64,000 nucleotides of DNA from Candidatus Rokuibacteriota bacterium (GTDB lineage: Bacteria > Bacteroidota > Bacteroidia > Flavobacteriales > Flavobacteriaceae): positions 1-64,000 of the forward strand of contig OMJU01000030.1 of assembly GCA_900299425.1 (NCBI GenBank), given 5' to 3'. Shown here piece by piece: positions 1 to 9,982 of this stretch. A program made the translations under genes and the position numbers. The notes beneath the pieces were generated by a model. That model was not told where the DNA came from. It ran no database searches and worked only from the letters and a program-made list of their open reading frames with translations. How positions within the stretch are numbered: the stretch's first letter is position 1; each line of letters opens with the position of its first letter.

Positions 1-92
1 AAGAAAGCGACCGTCAGGGCAAAGGTTTTGCCACTGCCCGCCGAGGCATTGTACACGCGAAAAGGGGGGGATGTTTTATTTGACTGAGCCAT
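1..92 (-). CDS. UvrD/RecB-like helicase, N-terminal fragment (runs off left edge)
   Basis: Reverse strand from ATG at 92..90 reads MAQSNKTSPPFRVYNASAGSGKTFALTVAF; the ASAGSGKT Walker A motif is typical of UvrD/RecB-family helicases. Confidence 0.75.
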   Translation of the reverse strand, partial: MAQSNKTSPPFRVYNASAGSGKTFALTVAF

Positions 93-180
93 AACCTGCC
101 CTCTAAGATACCATTAAGATTTTCTATAACCACATAAACAGTAACAAATTCGGCCTGCGCCGTCACTGGGATTTTATTGT

Positions 181-188
181 TAAATTTG
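181..188 (+). promoter_or_regulatory. possible Bacteroidetes -7 element (TAAATTTG) upstream of sod
   Basis: Matches TAnnTTTG about 30 bp before the sod ATG; no clear -33 TTG seen. Confidence 0.3.
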
Positions 189-219
189 CAGCAGTTTTAA
201 ACCTTTAAATACAACGATT

Positions 220-828
220 ATGGCTTTTGAATTACCTTCATTACCCTACGCGCACGATGCTTTGGAACCCCACATCGATGCTCGTACGATGGAAATACAC
301 CACGGAAAACACCACGCGGGTTACACGGCGAATTTAAATGCCGCAGTATCAGGTACGGCTCTTGAAGGCCAAGATATAGAAAGCATTTTGCGCTCTTGTG
401 ATATGAACAATAAGGCTTTGCGCAATAATGGTGGCGGGTTTTACAACCACAATTTATTTTGGCAAGTAATGGGGCCAAATGGCGGGGGAGCCCCAGAAGG
501 CGCATTGGCCCAGGCTATTGATACAGCTTTTGGCAGTTTTGACGGCTTCAAAGAGGCGTTTTCACAGGCGGCTAAAACACAATTTGGTTCTGGTTGGGCC
601 TGGCTTTGTGTTCAAGCAGACGGCACATTAGAAGTTTGCGCTACAGCCAATCAAGACAACCCTATGATGCCAGGAATCGGCTGTGGCGGTACGCCAATAT
701 TAGGCCTGGATGTTTGGGAGCACGCTTATTATTTGAACTACCAAAACAGACGTCCTGATTATGTGTCTGCATTTTTTAATGTGATCAATTGGGCGGAAGT
801 ATCAAAGCGCTTCGAGGCGGCAAAATAA
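220..828 (+). CDS. superoxide dismutase (Fe/Mn family)
   Basis: [15 protein letters not shown] and [30 protein letters not shown] signatures. Confidence 0.97.
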   Translation: MAFELPSLPYAHDALEPHIDARTMEIHHGKHHAGYTANLNAAVSGTALEGQDIESILRSCDMNNKALRNNGGGFYNHNLFWQVMGPNGGGAPEGALAQAIDTAFGSFDGFKEAFSQAAKTQFGSGWAWLCVQADGTLEVCATANQDNPMMPGIGCGGTPILGLDVWEHAYYLNYQNRRPDYVSAFFNVINWAEVSKRFEAAK

Positions 829-890
829 TCAGCAGTTGCTTTTGTAGTCGCTGACTGAAAGGCCCCTGACTGGGGCGATGTATAGCAAAT

Positions 891-920
891 AAAAAAGGTG
901 GACGAGAGTCCACCTTTTTT
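891..920. terminator. bidirectional intrinsic terminator between sod and purF-like gene
   Basis: Perfect inverted repeat AAAAAAGGTGGAC-GAGA-GTCCACCTTTTTT between convergent genes. Confidence 0.9.
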
Positions 921-1047
921 GCCCCAAATCTTACCATGAACTAAACCTACTTATGTTATGGTAGTGGTCAAATATAGGCAAGGCAAAAATACTTTTGACC
1001 TACTTTTCTTACTTTTCGTTAAAGGAAAAAAATAATCGACGAACGGC

Positions 1048-2952
1048 TTAGTAAGCGCGTTCTGGATTCCCTTCGTAAAAGTGTACAAAGGCCCGGTTGA
1101 CCACCACTGATCCACCCTTTGTGGGGTAGTCCCCAGTAAAGTACCAGTCGCCCAAATGTTCTGGACAGGCCGTGTGTAAATCATCTACGGATTGGAAAAT
1201 CACTTGGACCTTAGCTCCGAGATCTTCTGTGGTGATAATTTCGGCGATTTTATCGGAGATTTCCTCATCGGTAAAACCCGCATAAAGCGCTTTGACGTGA
1301 TTTTCATTCTCCTGCCCTTCTGCTGTTTGAGCCAGTGCTGCCTTACAATTGGCGTAAATTTCGTCGACTATGCTCGCGTTGCCGCGCTCCTTGTGCAAGG
1401 CAATGGCTGCATTAAACGCGACTAAATGTTCGAGACGCGCCATGTCTATTCCATAGCAGTCTGGATAGCGTATTTGTGGCGCCGAAGAAACTACAATAAT
1501 TTTCTTAGGATTGAGACGATCCAGCATTTTTAGGATGCTCTTTTTCAGGGTAGTCCCGCGTACAATACTGTCATCGATAATCACCACATTATCTTGAGGT
1601 TGAACCACACCGTAAGTCACATCGTACACATGAGCTACTAAATCATCCCGACTGCTGTCCTCAGTGATAAAAGTGCGGAGTTTGACATCCTTAATAGCTA
1701 ATTTTTCGGTGCGTATTTTTTGGTTTTGTATCGCCTCAAGGGCCGAGGCCTCAAGGTGATCCTTTAAGGCCAAAATTTGCTGAGTTTTCTGCTTGTTTAA
1801 CTCGTCATTAGCGGCTTCCATCATTCCGTAGAATGAAGTTTCTGCGGTATTGGGAATAAACGAGAAAACCGTATTGTTGATGTCGTGATTAATACTCTTT
1901 AGGACTTTGGGCATCACCAATCGACCGAGCGTTTTGCGTTCGCGATAAATCTCGGCATCACTGCCTCTTGAAAAATAAATGCGTTCAAAAGAGCAGGATT
2001 TGCGCGGCAATGCTGGATGAATCTGCGAGAGTGCGGTCACCCCAGATTTTTTAATGATCAAAGCATGCCCCGGGGTCAGCTCATGAATTTGCTCAAAAGC
2101 TACATTAAATACCGTCTGGATCACAGGGCGCTCACTAGCGACCACTACCACTTCGTCGTCTTCATAATAGTAGGCCGGACGAATCCCTGCAGGATCCCTT
2201 AAGACAAAAGCATCTCCATGACCGAGCAGCCCAGCCATGGCGTAGCCGCCATCCCAATGCTTTGCGGCCTTTTTTAGTATTTTTTCGATACTCAGGTGCT
2301 CTACTATATAAGGAGAGGCCTGCTGTTTACTCAATCCTTTGGCTTTGGCTTGTTTGTAAAGTTTACGCACTGCGTCGTCCAGGAAATGCCCGATTTTTTC
2401 CATTACGGTGATGGTGTCGGCTTTTTCTTTAGGATGCATGCCCAGTTCGATGAGGTTTTGAAAAAGCTCATTGGTATTGGTCATGTTAAAATTTCCTGCG
2501 ATGATGAGGTTGCGGTGCATCCAATTGTTTTGACGCAAAAACGGATGAACAGTTTCAATACTATTACCGCCAAAAGTACCGTAACGTACATGACCCAAGA
2601 GCAGTTCGCTGAGATAAGGGATACGCTTTTTTTGGAGCTCGATATCTTCACTCAAGCTTGGATCCTTGGCAAATTCGCTATTGATGCGTGCATTGATCTG
2701 CCCAAAAATATCTTGTATTGGCTGGGCTGCATTTGAGCGGATGCGGCTGATGTAGCGCTCTCCTGGTGCGACGTCGAGTTTAATGCCAGCCAAACCAGCC
2801 CCATCTTGGCCGCGGTTGTGCTGTTTTTCCATCATCAAATACATTTTATTGATCCCGTAAAAAGACGACCCGTACTTTTCTTTGTAAAAGTCAAGTGGCT
2901 TTTTTAATCTGACTAGGGCAATGCCACACTCGTGTTTTAAAGGATCGCTCAT
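1048..2952 (-). CDS. purF: amidophosphoribosyltransferase (PurF family)
   Basis: N-terminal Ntn-type ECGIALV after a short leader, HNRGQDGAG, and PRPP-binding VVIIDDSIVRGTTLKKS. Confidence 0.85.
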   Translation of the reverse strand: MSDPLKHECGIALVRLKKPLDFYKEKYGSSFYGINKMYLMMEKQHNRGQDGAGLAGIKLDVAPGERYISRIRSNAAQPIQDIFGQINARINSEFAKDPSLSEDIELQKKRIPYLSELLLGHVRYGTFGGNSIETVHPFLRQNNWMHRNLIIAGNFNMTNTNELFQNLIELGMHPKEKADTITVMEKIGHFLDDAVRKLYKQAKAKGLSKQQASPYIVEHLSIEKILKKAAKHWDGGYAMAGLLGHGDAFVLRDPAGIRPAYYYEDDEVVVVASERPVIQTVFNVAFEQIHELTPGHALIIKKSGVTALSQIHPALPRKSCSFERIYFSRGSDAEIYRERKTLGRLVMPKVLKSINHDINNTVFSFIPNTAETSFYGMMEAANDELNKQKTQQILALKDHLEASALEAIQNQKIRTEKLAIKDVKLRTFITEDSSRDDLVAHVYDVTYGVVQPQDNVVIIDDSIVRGTTLKKSILKMLDRLNPKKIIVVSSAPQIRYPDCYGIDMARLEHLVAFNAAIALHKERGNASIVDEIYANCKAALAQTAEGQENENHVKALYAGFTDEEISDKIAEIITTEDLGAKVQVIFQSVDDLHTACPEHLGDWYFTGDYPTKGGSVVVNRAFVHFYEGNPERAY

Positions 2953-2966
2953 TGTATTATCGCAGC

Positions 2967-3890
2967 TTAATGGAGTTCAATATCGAATTGGGTGAGTTGT
3001 TTAAATTGTTGAAGGCGACCGTAGAGTTCTTGTCTAGTTAGGCTTTGAAGACGTTCTGTGCCAAATTTCTCGACGCAAAACGAGGCCAAAGCCGATCCGT
3101 GGACAATCGCTTTTTTCATATTGTCAAAACTATAGTCTTGGGTTTGGGCTAAAAATCCAGCAAAACCTCCGGCAAAAGTATCTCCAGCGCCAGTGGGGTC
3201 AAAAACTTCTTCTAGGGGTAAGGCTGGAGCAAAAAACACCTCATCTTTGTGAAATAGCAAGGCTCCGTGCTCTCCTTTTTTAATGATGACATATTTAGGA
3301 CCCATTTCTTGAATTTTTTGCGCGGCACGCACTAAGGAATATTCCCCAGTGAGTTGACGGGCCTCTTCGTCGTTAATCGAAATTACATCCACACGGTTCA
3401 TGACTGCAACTAGGGCATCCCAGGTATGCTCCATCCAAAAATTCATGGTGTCCAAAATCACCAATTTTGGCTCAGCCATTTGATCTAGCACCGATGATTG
3501 GACCGCAGGATGCAAATTACCCAGCAATACAACCGCTGCATCGCGATAGTTTTCGGGGACGACAGGATTAAAATCAGCAAGGACATTGAGTTCCGTAGCT
3601 AAAGTATCGCGGGTATTCATATCGTTATGATACTTGCCCGCCCAGAAAAATGTTTTACCCTCTTTGATAATTTCAATACCCGAGGTATCCATTCCACGGC
3701 TTACCAGAAGCTCGAGATACTCTGAGGGAAAGTCACCACCCACTACGGAGACTAGGGCGCCATCTGCATGGTATTGGGCAGCCGAAAGGCCAATATAGGT
3801 GGCAGCGCCTCCAAGTATTTTATCCGTTTTACCGAAAGGTGTTTCTATGGCGTCGAAGGCTACGGTGCCCACTATTACGAGTTGACTCAT
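2967..3890 (-). CDS. PfkB family carbohydrate kinase
   Basis: GGAATYIGLSAA and DPTGAGDTFAGGFAG motifs. Start taken at MSQLVIVG; the ORF extends to 3923. Confidence 0.9.
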   Translation of the reverse strand: MSQLVIVGTVAFDAIETPFGKTDKILGGAATYIGLSAAQYHADGALVSVVGGDFPSEYLELLVSRGMDTSGIEIIKEGKTFFWAGKYHNDMNTRDTLATELNVLADFNPVVPENYRDAAVVLLGNLHPAVQSSVLDQMAEPKLVILDTMNFWMEHTWDALVAVMNRVDVISINDEEARQLTGEYSLVRAAQKIQEMGPKYVIIKKGEHGALLFHKDEVFFAPALPLEEVFDPTGAGDTFAGGFAGFLAQTQDYSFDNMKKAIVHGSALASFCVEKFGTERLQSLTRQELYGRLQQFKQLTQFDIELH

Positions 3891-4138
3891 CAGGTCGTTT
3901 TGTGTTGGGTCAAAAATAATCAATTCTGTGGGATATCCCGGATGGAATTATTTGAAGATTTCTGCCGCGTAATTCTCATGGAGATTTGATGCAGTTTACC
4001 GATTAAAATCACCCGATGAGGTATCTGAAAAAAATAGGCCCTCGAATAATAATATTAAATACTTTCGATTACTAACGTCTGCAACAATTGTGATTGGGCA
4101 TATATCGATTTACATCAATCACTGCTACTTTCAACTAA

Positions 4139-4867
4139 TCACTTCCGCCCAAAATCAGCGGGGATTTCGCCCCAGACTTTGGTTTCCCATTTGAGAATGG
4201 AAGTGGAGTAAGTGTTTGATCTAAGCCAAGTTTCGGCTCTTACGATGAGCTCAAATAAAATTTTATTAGAAGAATGTGGTGCCAGTTTGGTGCCACATTT
4301 TTTTTTGCGCACCCAGCCTATGGCAATACGGCTATCGCTGTAAATGGAGCGATCGCTGCCCTCTTTTTTAAGATAAGCCAGGCCATGGACTAAGGCCAAA
4401 AACTCCCCGACATTATTGGTACCTTGGGCGAATGGCCCTTGATGAAATAATAATTTGCCAGTTTGGGTGTCCACGCCCTGGTATTCCATGCGCCCAGGAT
4501 TCCCCGAAGAAGCGGCATCTACCGCAATACTGTATAAATTTGGTTCTCCGCGGCGTTTGAGCTCTGCGGCACTTAATCCAGAGTTACGGCGCCCACTCTG
4601 GCCCTTAAAACCACCACTCTTGGCACCATGTCGGCCTCCATTTTGCCCGAAATTGCCGCCCTGATCACGGCCGCTCAGCTTTTTGCCCGCTTCTACGGCC
4701 GCTTTGTAGCTCCCGTCCAAAGCACGCTGAGCCTGCTCACGTGTGGAATACGACTTATACTGCGCCCCAGAAATTCCATTGATGGCCTTTTGACAATCCG
4801 CCCAATTCGTGTAAAGCCCTGGGGGATTGCCATCCCATACCGCATAAAATTTAGGTTTATTGGCCAT
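4139..4867 (-). CDS. ribonuclease H with N-terminal viroplasmin-like (RHBD) domain
   Basis: KFYAVWDGNPPGLYTNWADCQKAINGISGAQYKSY is a viroplasmin/RNase H1 N-domain; the C-terminus is RNase HI-like (VDAASSGNPG, IYSDSRIAIGWV). Confidence 0.88.
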   Translation of the reverse strand: MANKPKFYAVWDGNPPGLYTNWADCQKAINGISGAQYKSYSTREQAQRALDGSYKAAVEAGKKLSGRDQGGNFGQNGGRHGAKSGGFKGQSGRRNSGLSAAELKRRGEPNLYSIAVDAASSGNPGRMEYQGVDTQTGKLLFHQGPFAQGTNNVGEFLALVHGLAYLKKEGSDRSIYSDSRIAIGWVRKKKCGTKLAPHSSNKILFELIVRAETWLRSNTYSTSILKWETKVWGEIPADFGRK

Positions 4868-5450
4868 GGGTGTCTTGTTTTAGTAGATTCAGGACCACAG
4901 GCGCAAAATGCTCATGTTCGAGCTCTTGAACTTTTCTAGCAATATCTTCGGGCTGGTCATCGCTCGATACACGGGTCTCTGCCTGAAAAATAATGTCTCC
5001 TTCGTCGTAGGCGGCGTTCACATAATGAATGGTGATGCCTGTTTTTTCTGCGCCACTTGCTTTAACAGCCTTGTGCACATGCATCCCGTACATCCCTTTG
5101 CCTCCAAAATCAGGCAAAATCGCAGGATGAATATTCACTATGCTGCGCGAAAATGCCCTAATGATGAACTCAGGAATTTTTCTCAGAAAACCCGCCAGGA
5201 TGATGAGGTCAGGAGCATCTTGTTGTAGCCAAGCCAGAACAAACTCTGTATCGTTGAGCTGCTGATTCTCAAAAAGCCTTACGGGTACCCCTAAGCGCTC
5301 GGCGCGCTGTATGACCCCAGCAGTGGGATTATTGCAATAAACTGCGCTCACTTTGGCCCATGCGCAAGCTTGTGCCTGCAAAATAATTTGCTCGGCATTG
5401 GATCCGCTGCCTGAGGCAAAGACTATGATTTTTTTTGGACCGTTGAGCAT
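4857..5450 (-). CDS. purN: phosphoribosylglycinamide formyltransferase
   Basis: ASGSGSNAEQI, LAGFLRKIP, NIHPAILPDFGGKGMYG. Confidence 0.95.
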   Translation of the reverse strand: MLNGPKKIIVFASGSGSNAEQIILQAQACAWAKVSAVYCNNPTAGVIQRAERLGVPVRLFENQQLNDTEFVLAWLQQDAPDLIILAGFLRKIPEFIIRAFSRSIVNIHPAILPDFGGKGMYGMHVHKAVKASGAEKTGITIHYVNAAYDEGDIIFQAETRVSSDDQPEDIARKVQELEHEHFAPVVLNLLKQDTHGQ

Positions 5451-5646
5451 GGTTGAGATTTAAAACAAAAATAAGGTAAACTTCGCTTTTGACTGGAATA
5501 AAGGATAAATAATGCCCATTGTCGCGTGGACTAGATTAGCCAAAGGGCATTAGCCATGAAACAGGCCGAGGCCGTTTGCCGTCCAAGGGGCTGAACACCC
5601 CCGATTTTAATTTGGCTGTAGGGGGGTACATTTTGAAGCCAAAACC

Positions 5647-5675
5647 TTGTTTTAATGTAAAATGTTTTATTTTTG
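5647..5675 (+). promoter_or_regulatory. Bacteroidetes-type promoter for acpP (TTG-N18-TATTTTTG)
   Basis: TTG at 5647-5649, 18-nt spacer, TAnnTTTG match at 5668-5675, about 33 nt before the acpP ATG. Confidence 0.65.
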
Positions 5676-5707
5676 CCTCTTGTAAACCAATCTAAATCTT
5701 AACAATT

Positions 5708-5941
5708 ATGTCAGACATTGCATCAAGAGTAAAAGCAATTATCGTAGACAAACTAGGTGTTGACGAAAATGAAGTTGTAACTGAAGCTAGCTTCACTAAC
5801 GACTTAGGTGCCGATTCATTAGATACGGTAGAATTGATCATGGAATTCGAAAAAGAATTTGATATTCAAATTCCAGACGATCAAGCTGAAAATATTGCGA
5901 CTGTAGGTCAAGCGATTTCCTACATCGAAAACGCAAAATAA
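5708..5941 (+). CDS. acpP: acyl carrier protein
   Basis: 77 aa with [17 protein letters not shown] phosphopantetheine site. Confidence 0.98.
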   Translation: MSDIASRVKAIIVDKLGVDENEVVTEASFTNDLGADSLDTVELIMEFEKEFDIQIPDDQAENIATVGQAISYIENAK

Positions 5942-5954
5942 ACCTCATTCCTCT

Positions 5955-7208
5955 ATGGAATTAAAGCGAGTAGTAGTAACAGGACTTGGTGCACTTACCC
6001 CCATTGGCAATAACCTTTCCGAGTATTGGGATGGACTTAAAAATGGAAAAAGCGGTAGCGCAGCCATTACCTATTTTGACACCGAAAGGTTCAAAACTAA
6101 TTTCGCTTGTGAGCTTAAAAATTTCAACCCACTCGATCACTTCGATCGCAAAGAAGCCCGAAAACTCGATCGCTTTGCTCAATACGCACTCGTCGCATCT
6201 GACGAGGCTATTGCCGATGCACAGTTTGACCAAGACCGGTTGGACAAATTTCGTGTTGGGGTTATTTGGGGGGCAGGAATTGGAGGCTTAGAAACATTCC
6301 AAGACGAAATGATCTCTTATGGAGAAGGGGATGGAACACCGCGTTTCAACCCCTTTTTCATACCTAAAATGATCGCAGATATTGCTCCTGGTAATATCTC
6401 AATCAAGCACGGCTACATGGGCCCGAATTACGCCACAGTCTCAGCTTGTGCCTCCTCAGCTAACGCCATTATTGATGCCTTAAACTATATCAGATTAGGA
6501 CATTGTGATGTGATTGTCACCGGAGGAAGCGAGGCGGCTGTAGCCATAGCTGGTATGGGCGGGTTTAACGCCATGCATGCCTTGTCCACCCGTAATGAAA
6601 GTCCTGAGACAGCCTCGCGTCCATTTGATGCTACTAGAGACGGCTTTGTACTCGGGGAAGGAGCAGGCGCCCTCGTGCTTGAAGAATACGAGCACGCAAA
6701 AGCACGTGGCGCCAAAATTTACGCAGAAGTTGTCGGAGGAGGATTGTCTAGTGACGCCTATCATATGACTGCACCGCATCCGGATGGTCTTGGTGTGGAA
6801 CGCGTAATGCTCAATTGTCTTCGCGATGCTGGGATTACTCCAGACCAAGTTGACGCCATTAATACGCATGGGACATCCACTCCACTTGGCGATGTTGCTG
6901 AATTAAAGGCCATTGTAAAAGTATTTGGGGATCATGCGCCTAATATCAATATCAACTCTACAAAATCCATGACAGGCCACTTACTTGGTGCCGCAGGAGC
7001 TGTAGAGGCTATTGCGTCGATTTTGGCCATGAACCACAGTTTGGTGCCGCCTACAATCAATCACACTACAGTGGATGAAAATATTGATCCAAGCCTGAAT
7101 TTAACCCTAAATAAAGCTCAAGAGCGCGAAATTACCTACGCCATGAGCAATACCTTTGGTTTTGGTGGACACAACGCTTGTGTGCTCCTAAAAAAGTATA
7201 CTGAGTAG
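5955..7208 (+). CDS. fabF: beta-ketoacyl-ACP synthase II
   Basis: KAS signatures VSACASSANAI, NTHGTSTPLGD, NSTKSMTGHLLGAAGAVE; directly follows acpP. Confidence 0.97.
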   Translation: MELKRVVVTGLGALTPIGNNLSEYWDGLKNGKSGSAAITYFDTERFKTNFACELKNFNPLDHFDRKEARKLDRFAQYALVASDEAIADAQFDQDRLDKFRVGVIWGAGIGGLETFQDEMISYGEGDGTPRFNPFFIPKMIADIAPGNISIKHGYMGPNYATVSACASSANAIIDALNYIRLGHCDVIVTGGSEAAVAIAGMGGFNAMHALSTRNESPETASRPFDATRDGFVLGEGAGALVLEEYEHAKARGAKIYAEVVGGGLSSDAYHMTAPHPDGLGVERVMLNCLRDAGITPDQVDAINTHGTSTPLGDVAELKAIVKVFGDHAPNININSTKSMTGHLLGAAGAVEAIASILAMNHSLVPPTINHTTVDENIDPSLNLTLNKAQEREITYAMSNTFGFGGHNACVLLKKYTE

Positions 7209-7214
7209 TCATTT

Positions 7215-7970
7215 ATGGTGTCCATAAAAAACATATTTTCCTCGCGTTCGCAAGAAGAGGGAGAGTTTTTTAATGCCGTAAAAAATATTCTTGGCTTCAG
7301 CCCCCAAAACTTAAATTGGTATCACGAAGCCTTTACCCATCGCTCTACCCAAATACTCAATAGCGAGGGTAAGCCACAAAATTATGAGCGCCTTGAGTTT
7401 GTGGGCGATGCTATGTTGGGTTCGGTCATCGCGGCTTATTTATTTTCTATGGTCCCTGAAGGCAATGAGGGCTATTTGACCAAAATGCGCTCTAAAGTGG
7501 TGAGTCGTGAGCATTTAAACGAGCTCGGACGGGATCTAAATCTGATTTCTTTGGTAAAAACTACGGTGCCTATCGATCAATTTGGCGAAAACATACACGG
7601 CAATGTCTTTGAAGCCCTTGTGGGGGCGATTTATTTGGACCGCGGCTATGCTTGGGTGCAAAAATTTGTCCAGAATCGGGTTATCGAACCTTATGTAGAT
7701 ATCGAAAAGCTCGAGGGCAAGGTGATCAGCTATAAAAGTTTGGTCATCGAGTGGTGCCAAAAACACAAAAAACAATTTAAGTTTCAGACCTACGAAGACA
7801 ATGGTGTTGAGACCTTGAAACACTTCGCGGTAAAACTTTATATCGATAAAGAAGTGGTGGCTAAAGCGCGCAGTACTTCTAAAAAGAAGGCCGAAGAATT
7901 AGCCGCAAAACGTACGTTTTATAAGCTGCAAGAACAAATGGCCCCCTTAGCCGACGAGTCCCCAAATTAG
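7215..7970 (+). CDS. rnc: ribonuclease III
   Basis: YERLEFVGDAMLGSV signature, C-terminal dsRBD-like region. Confidence 0.96.
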   Translation: MVSIKNIFSSRSQEEGEFFNAVKNILGFSPQNLNWYHEAFTHRSTQILNSEGKPQNYERLEFVGDAMLGSVIAAYLFSMVPEGNEGYLTKMRSKVVSREHLNELGRDLNLISLVKTTVPIDQFGENIHGNVFEALVGAIYLDRGYAWVQKFVQNRVIEPYVDIEKLEGKVISYKSLVIEWCQKHKKQFKFQTYEDNGVETLKHFAVKLYIDKEVVAKARSTSKKKAEELAAKRTFYKLQEQMAPLADESPN

Positions 7971-8057
7971 GACTAAAACGTTTTCGTTTGTTAAAGCGCA
8001 AAAATCAGCGCAATTCCCCAGCTATCGTAAAAACTATTCTTAATTTTATCGAAATTT

Positions 8058-8552
8058 GTGCCCATGGCAATACATCGTTTGCATCTAGAGGAAGAAGATG
8101 AGGACTTTGCGCTTTTTGCCATCCATTGCGGTGAAGCGCCATTTAAAATGGCGTTTTTAATGAATCAATTCCTTAAGTGGCAGCTAAAACGCGAGCGCGA
8201 AGATGTATGTGTGGTCAGGTCAGGAAAGCAACAACAATATCCGAGATTTCGCTATGTTTCTCGGCACGATCAAATTGATCATCTGCTCTTAAGCAATGTC
8301 GATTTTCCCGAAGATGATGCTTCCAATGAACTAGGCTTAGGCTTATTTGATGCTATGAATGGGCCTGGTTTAAGCGCTACTTATTTAATGCCTGAATTTA
8401 AAAAGGTAGACTACCTGCTCAAGATTGAGGCGCCCTTAGCAGACGGTGAAATAAAATCGATCGTCGGACAAATAAAATCAATCAAGGAAGTGGTGTCCAC
8501 TTATGTGATTCCACACAATAAAATTAAAAATATCAACCCGCTAAATAATTGA
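8058..8552 (+). CDS. IPExxxVDY family protein
   Basis: 164 aa between rnc and pyk; contains MPEFKKVDYLLKIE, matching the family-naming motif. Confidence 0.85.
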   Translation: MPMAIHRLHLEEEDEDFALFAIHCGEAPFKMAFLMNQFLKWQLKREREDVCVVRSGKQQQYPRFRYVSRHDQIDHLLLSNVDFPEDDASNELGLGLFDAMNGPGLSATYLMPEFKKVDYLLKIEAPLADGEIKSIVGQIKSIKEVVSTYVIPHNKIKNINPLNN

Positions 8553-9982
8553 TCATGAATCATATCAAAAAGACCAAAATTGTAGCCACCTTGGGCCCTG
8601 CTACAGCAGATAGAGCCGTATTGCGCGCTATGATGGAGGCCGGGGCCAATGTATTTCGTATTAATTTTTCTCATGCCGATTATTCAGAGGTAAAAGAGCG
8701 CGCAAATATGATTCGCTCTATAGAAGAAGAGACCGGATTATCCGTAGCGATTTTGGCCGATTTACAGGGGCCAAAACTGCGTGTAGGCACTATGAAGGAA
8801 GAAGTCGTGGTACATCCTGGGGATCAAATCAGTTTCTGCACAGGTAAAAAGTTTGAGGGGACAAACAGCCGCGTGTACATGAATTACGATCAGTTTCCTC
8901 AAGATGTCAAGCCAGGCGAGCACATTTTGTTAGACGATGGAAAATTGATGTTCAAAGTACTGGAGACCAATGGTAAAGACAAGGTGTTAACCGAAGTGGT
9001 TCAAGGGGGGCCACTGCGCTCTAAAAAAGGCGTGAATTTGCCAAACACGGCTATTTCACTTCCCGCATTGACTGAAAAAGATAAAGAAGATGCGCTTTTT
9101 GCCATAAGCCTTGATGTCGACTGGATCGCTTTGTCCTTTGTGCGTCATAAAAAGGATATCACCGAGCTCCGAGAATTGATTGAGGCGAATGCCGATCATA
9201 AAATTCCGATTATCGCAAAAATTGAGAAGCCTGAGGCGGTCAAAAACCTTGAGGAAATCGTTAAAACAGCAGACGGTCTTATGGTGGCCCGCGGGGATCT
9301 CGGGGTAGAAGTTCCTGCAGCCGATGTGCCATTGATTCAAAAAGAAACAGTACTTGCCGCCAAACGCGCCCGTATTCCTGTGATAATTGCCACCCAGATG
9401 ATGGAGTCTATGATTACCTCATTGACCCCTTCACGCGCTGAGGTGAACGATGTAGCAAACAGTGTGATGGATGGGGCAGATGCCGTGATGCTTTCGGGTG
9501 AAACCAGTGTTGGAAAATACCCTGTCCAGGTGATTGAGAAAATGGCCAGCATTTGTCGTCGTGTGGAAAACAGCCCACTGATTAAAGTGCCTCATGAACC
9601 ACCAGGAATCCGCACGAACCGATATATCACAAAGAGTATTTGTTACCACGCTGCAAAAATCGCAGGCGAGATTGACGCTAAAGTTATCTGTACGCTCACA
9701 AATAGTGGTTATACAGCCTTCCAAATTTCGGCTTGGCGCCCAGAAGCACATATATTGGTATTTACCTCTAACCGTCGCATTTTATCGCGTCTGAATCTGC
9801 TTTGGGGCGTGCGTGCGTTTTACTATGACAAGCAGGTAAGTACCGATGAAACCGTTTGCGATGTTAACGAAATTGCTGTCCAAAAAGGCTTTGCCAATGC
9901 TGGGGACTTTTTGGTCAACCTAGCCGCAATGCCGATTTTGGATCGCGGCATGGTCAACACTTTGCGAATTTCACAAGTCTAA
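8549..9982 (+). CDS. pyk: pyruvate kinase
   Basis: KTKIVATLGPAT, FRINFSHADY, IIAKIEKPEAVKN, VARGDLGVE, VMLSGETSVGKYP. Confidence 0.97.
   Translation: MIMNHIKKTKIVATLGPATADRAVLRAMMEAGANVFRINFSHADYSEVKERANMIRSIEEETGLSVAILADLQGPKLRVGTMKEEVVVHPGDQISFCTGKKFEGTNSRVYMNYDQFPQDVKPGEHILLDDGKLMFKVLETNGKDKVLTEVVQGGPLRSKKGVNLPNTAISLPALTEKDKEDALFAISLDVDWIALSFVRHKKDITELRELIEANADHKIPIIAKIEKPEAVKNLEEIVKTADGLMVARGDLGVEVPAADVPLIQKETVLAAKRARIPVIIATQMMESMITSLTPSRAEVNDVANSVMDGADAVMLSGETSVGKYPVQVIEKMASICRRVENSPLIKVPHEPPGIRTNRYITKSICYHAAKIAGEIDAKVICTLTNSGYTAFQISAWRPEAHILVFTSNRRILSRLNLLWGVRAFYYDKQVSTDETVCDVNEIAVQKGFANAGDFLVNLAAMPILDRGMVNTLRISQV

Noticed and set aside
218-505. Antisense ORF overlapping sod
   Set aside because: Lies wholly within a well-supported CDS; no domain-like sequence. 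The same applies to most antisense or out-of-frame ORFs in the track (e.g. 2296-2736, 28086-28538, 48665-49048).
3768-3989. Plus-strand 73-aa ORF at the start of the PfkB kinase gene
   Set aside because: Overlaps the kinase N-terminus on the opposite strand and shows no domain-like features.
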